Positions 63,908-64,000 of a DNA stretch of 64,000 nt are shown piece after piece (position 1 is the first letter of the stretch; the number at the start of each line of letters is the position of its first letter). A program made the position numbers and the translations under genes. The stretch comes from Rhododendron vialii (Eukaryota > Streptophyta > Magnoliopsida > Ericales > Ericaceae). Location: NCBI RefSeq assembly GCF_030253575.1, contig NC_080561.1, positions 34,557,564 to 34,621,563 of the forward strand. The letters run 5' to 3'. The notes under the pieces were generated by a model that was not told where the DNA came from, did no database searches, and worked only from the letters and a program-made list of their open reading frames with translations.

Positions 63908-64000
63908 CTACAAACAAGTATTAAAAAAGAGCTAGTATCAAGTATTTATGATTAGAGAAAATAGGGTTCGTTCTTGTTGCGAAAACATCAGAATAATACC

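Overview
This window looks like nuclear DNA of a dicot plant. It is AT-rich, with a few intact or nearly intact plant genes set in a dense mosaic of transposon debris. The species cannot be told from the sequence alone. Seven host gene models can be supported: a secreted berberine-bridge-enzyme-like oxidase (62-1666, -), two paralogous F-box/FBA genes (15317-16573, +; 42057-43325, -), a two-exon LEA14-type gene (32631-36003, -), a three-exon F-box/PP2-B gene (47340-50128, +), an intronless mitochondrial-type PPR gene (53087-54838, -) and the 3' part of an L-threonine aldolase gene (58827-63907, -) that runs off the right edge. They do not form a pathway and are not co-regulated as a cluster.

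Left third (1-24,600). The BBE gene is followed by two tiny LTR elements (TRIMs), a 75-bp tandem array whose unit holds a hairpin, and a long stretch of duplicated sequence. That duplicon carries the 3' flank of an F-box gene but no coding region. A 2.76-kb solo LTR (9617-12373), a hAT element and several LINE tails interrupt it, all with visible target-site duplications. F-box gene 1 follows, then a 5'-truncated L1 LINE, then a copied piece of a threonine aldolase intron that holds a mitochondrial rpl16 fragment in a 160-codon open frame. Two Harbinger-type MITEs that share one TTA end this part.

Middle third (24,600-46,500). A second solo LTR (24851-26868) contains an RTE-type LINE fragment. 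The 'ghost' of another F-box locus follows: both flanks are present and the coding region is gone. The LEA14 gene has a 2.9-kb intron swollen by MITEs. Beyond it lie a near-perfect foldback element, a truncated F-box pseudogene, F-box gene 2 with its duplicated flank (the inverted partner of 6.4-13.4 kb), and a Harbinger-type element carrying a fragment of a mitochondrial complex I subunit gene.

Right third (46,500-64,000). The PP2-B gene has a hAT MITE and tRNA-derived SINE pieces in intron 1. The PPR gene follows. The threonine aldolase gene ends the window. Its 3.4-kb intron holds a captured first exon of chloroplast fructose-1,6-bisphosphatase, a Stowaway MITE and a hAT element with a foldback inside it.

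The main theme is segmental duplication and gene-fragment capture. Copies of the same F-box flanks and threonine aldolase intron recur on both strands, and comparing them gives pre-insertion (empty) sites for several transposons. All calls come from reading the sequence; no database search was run.
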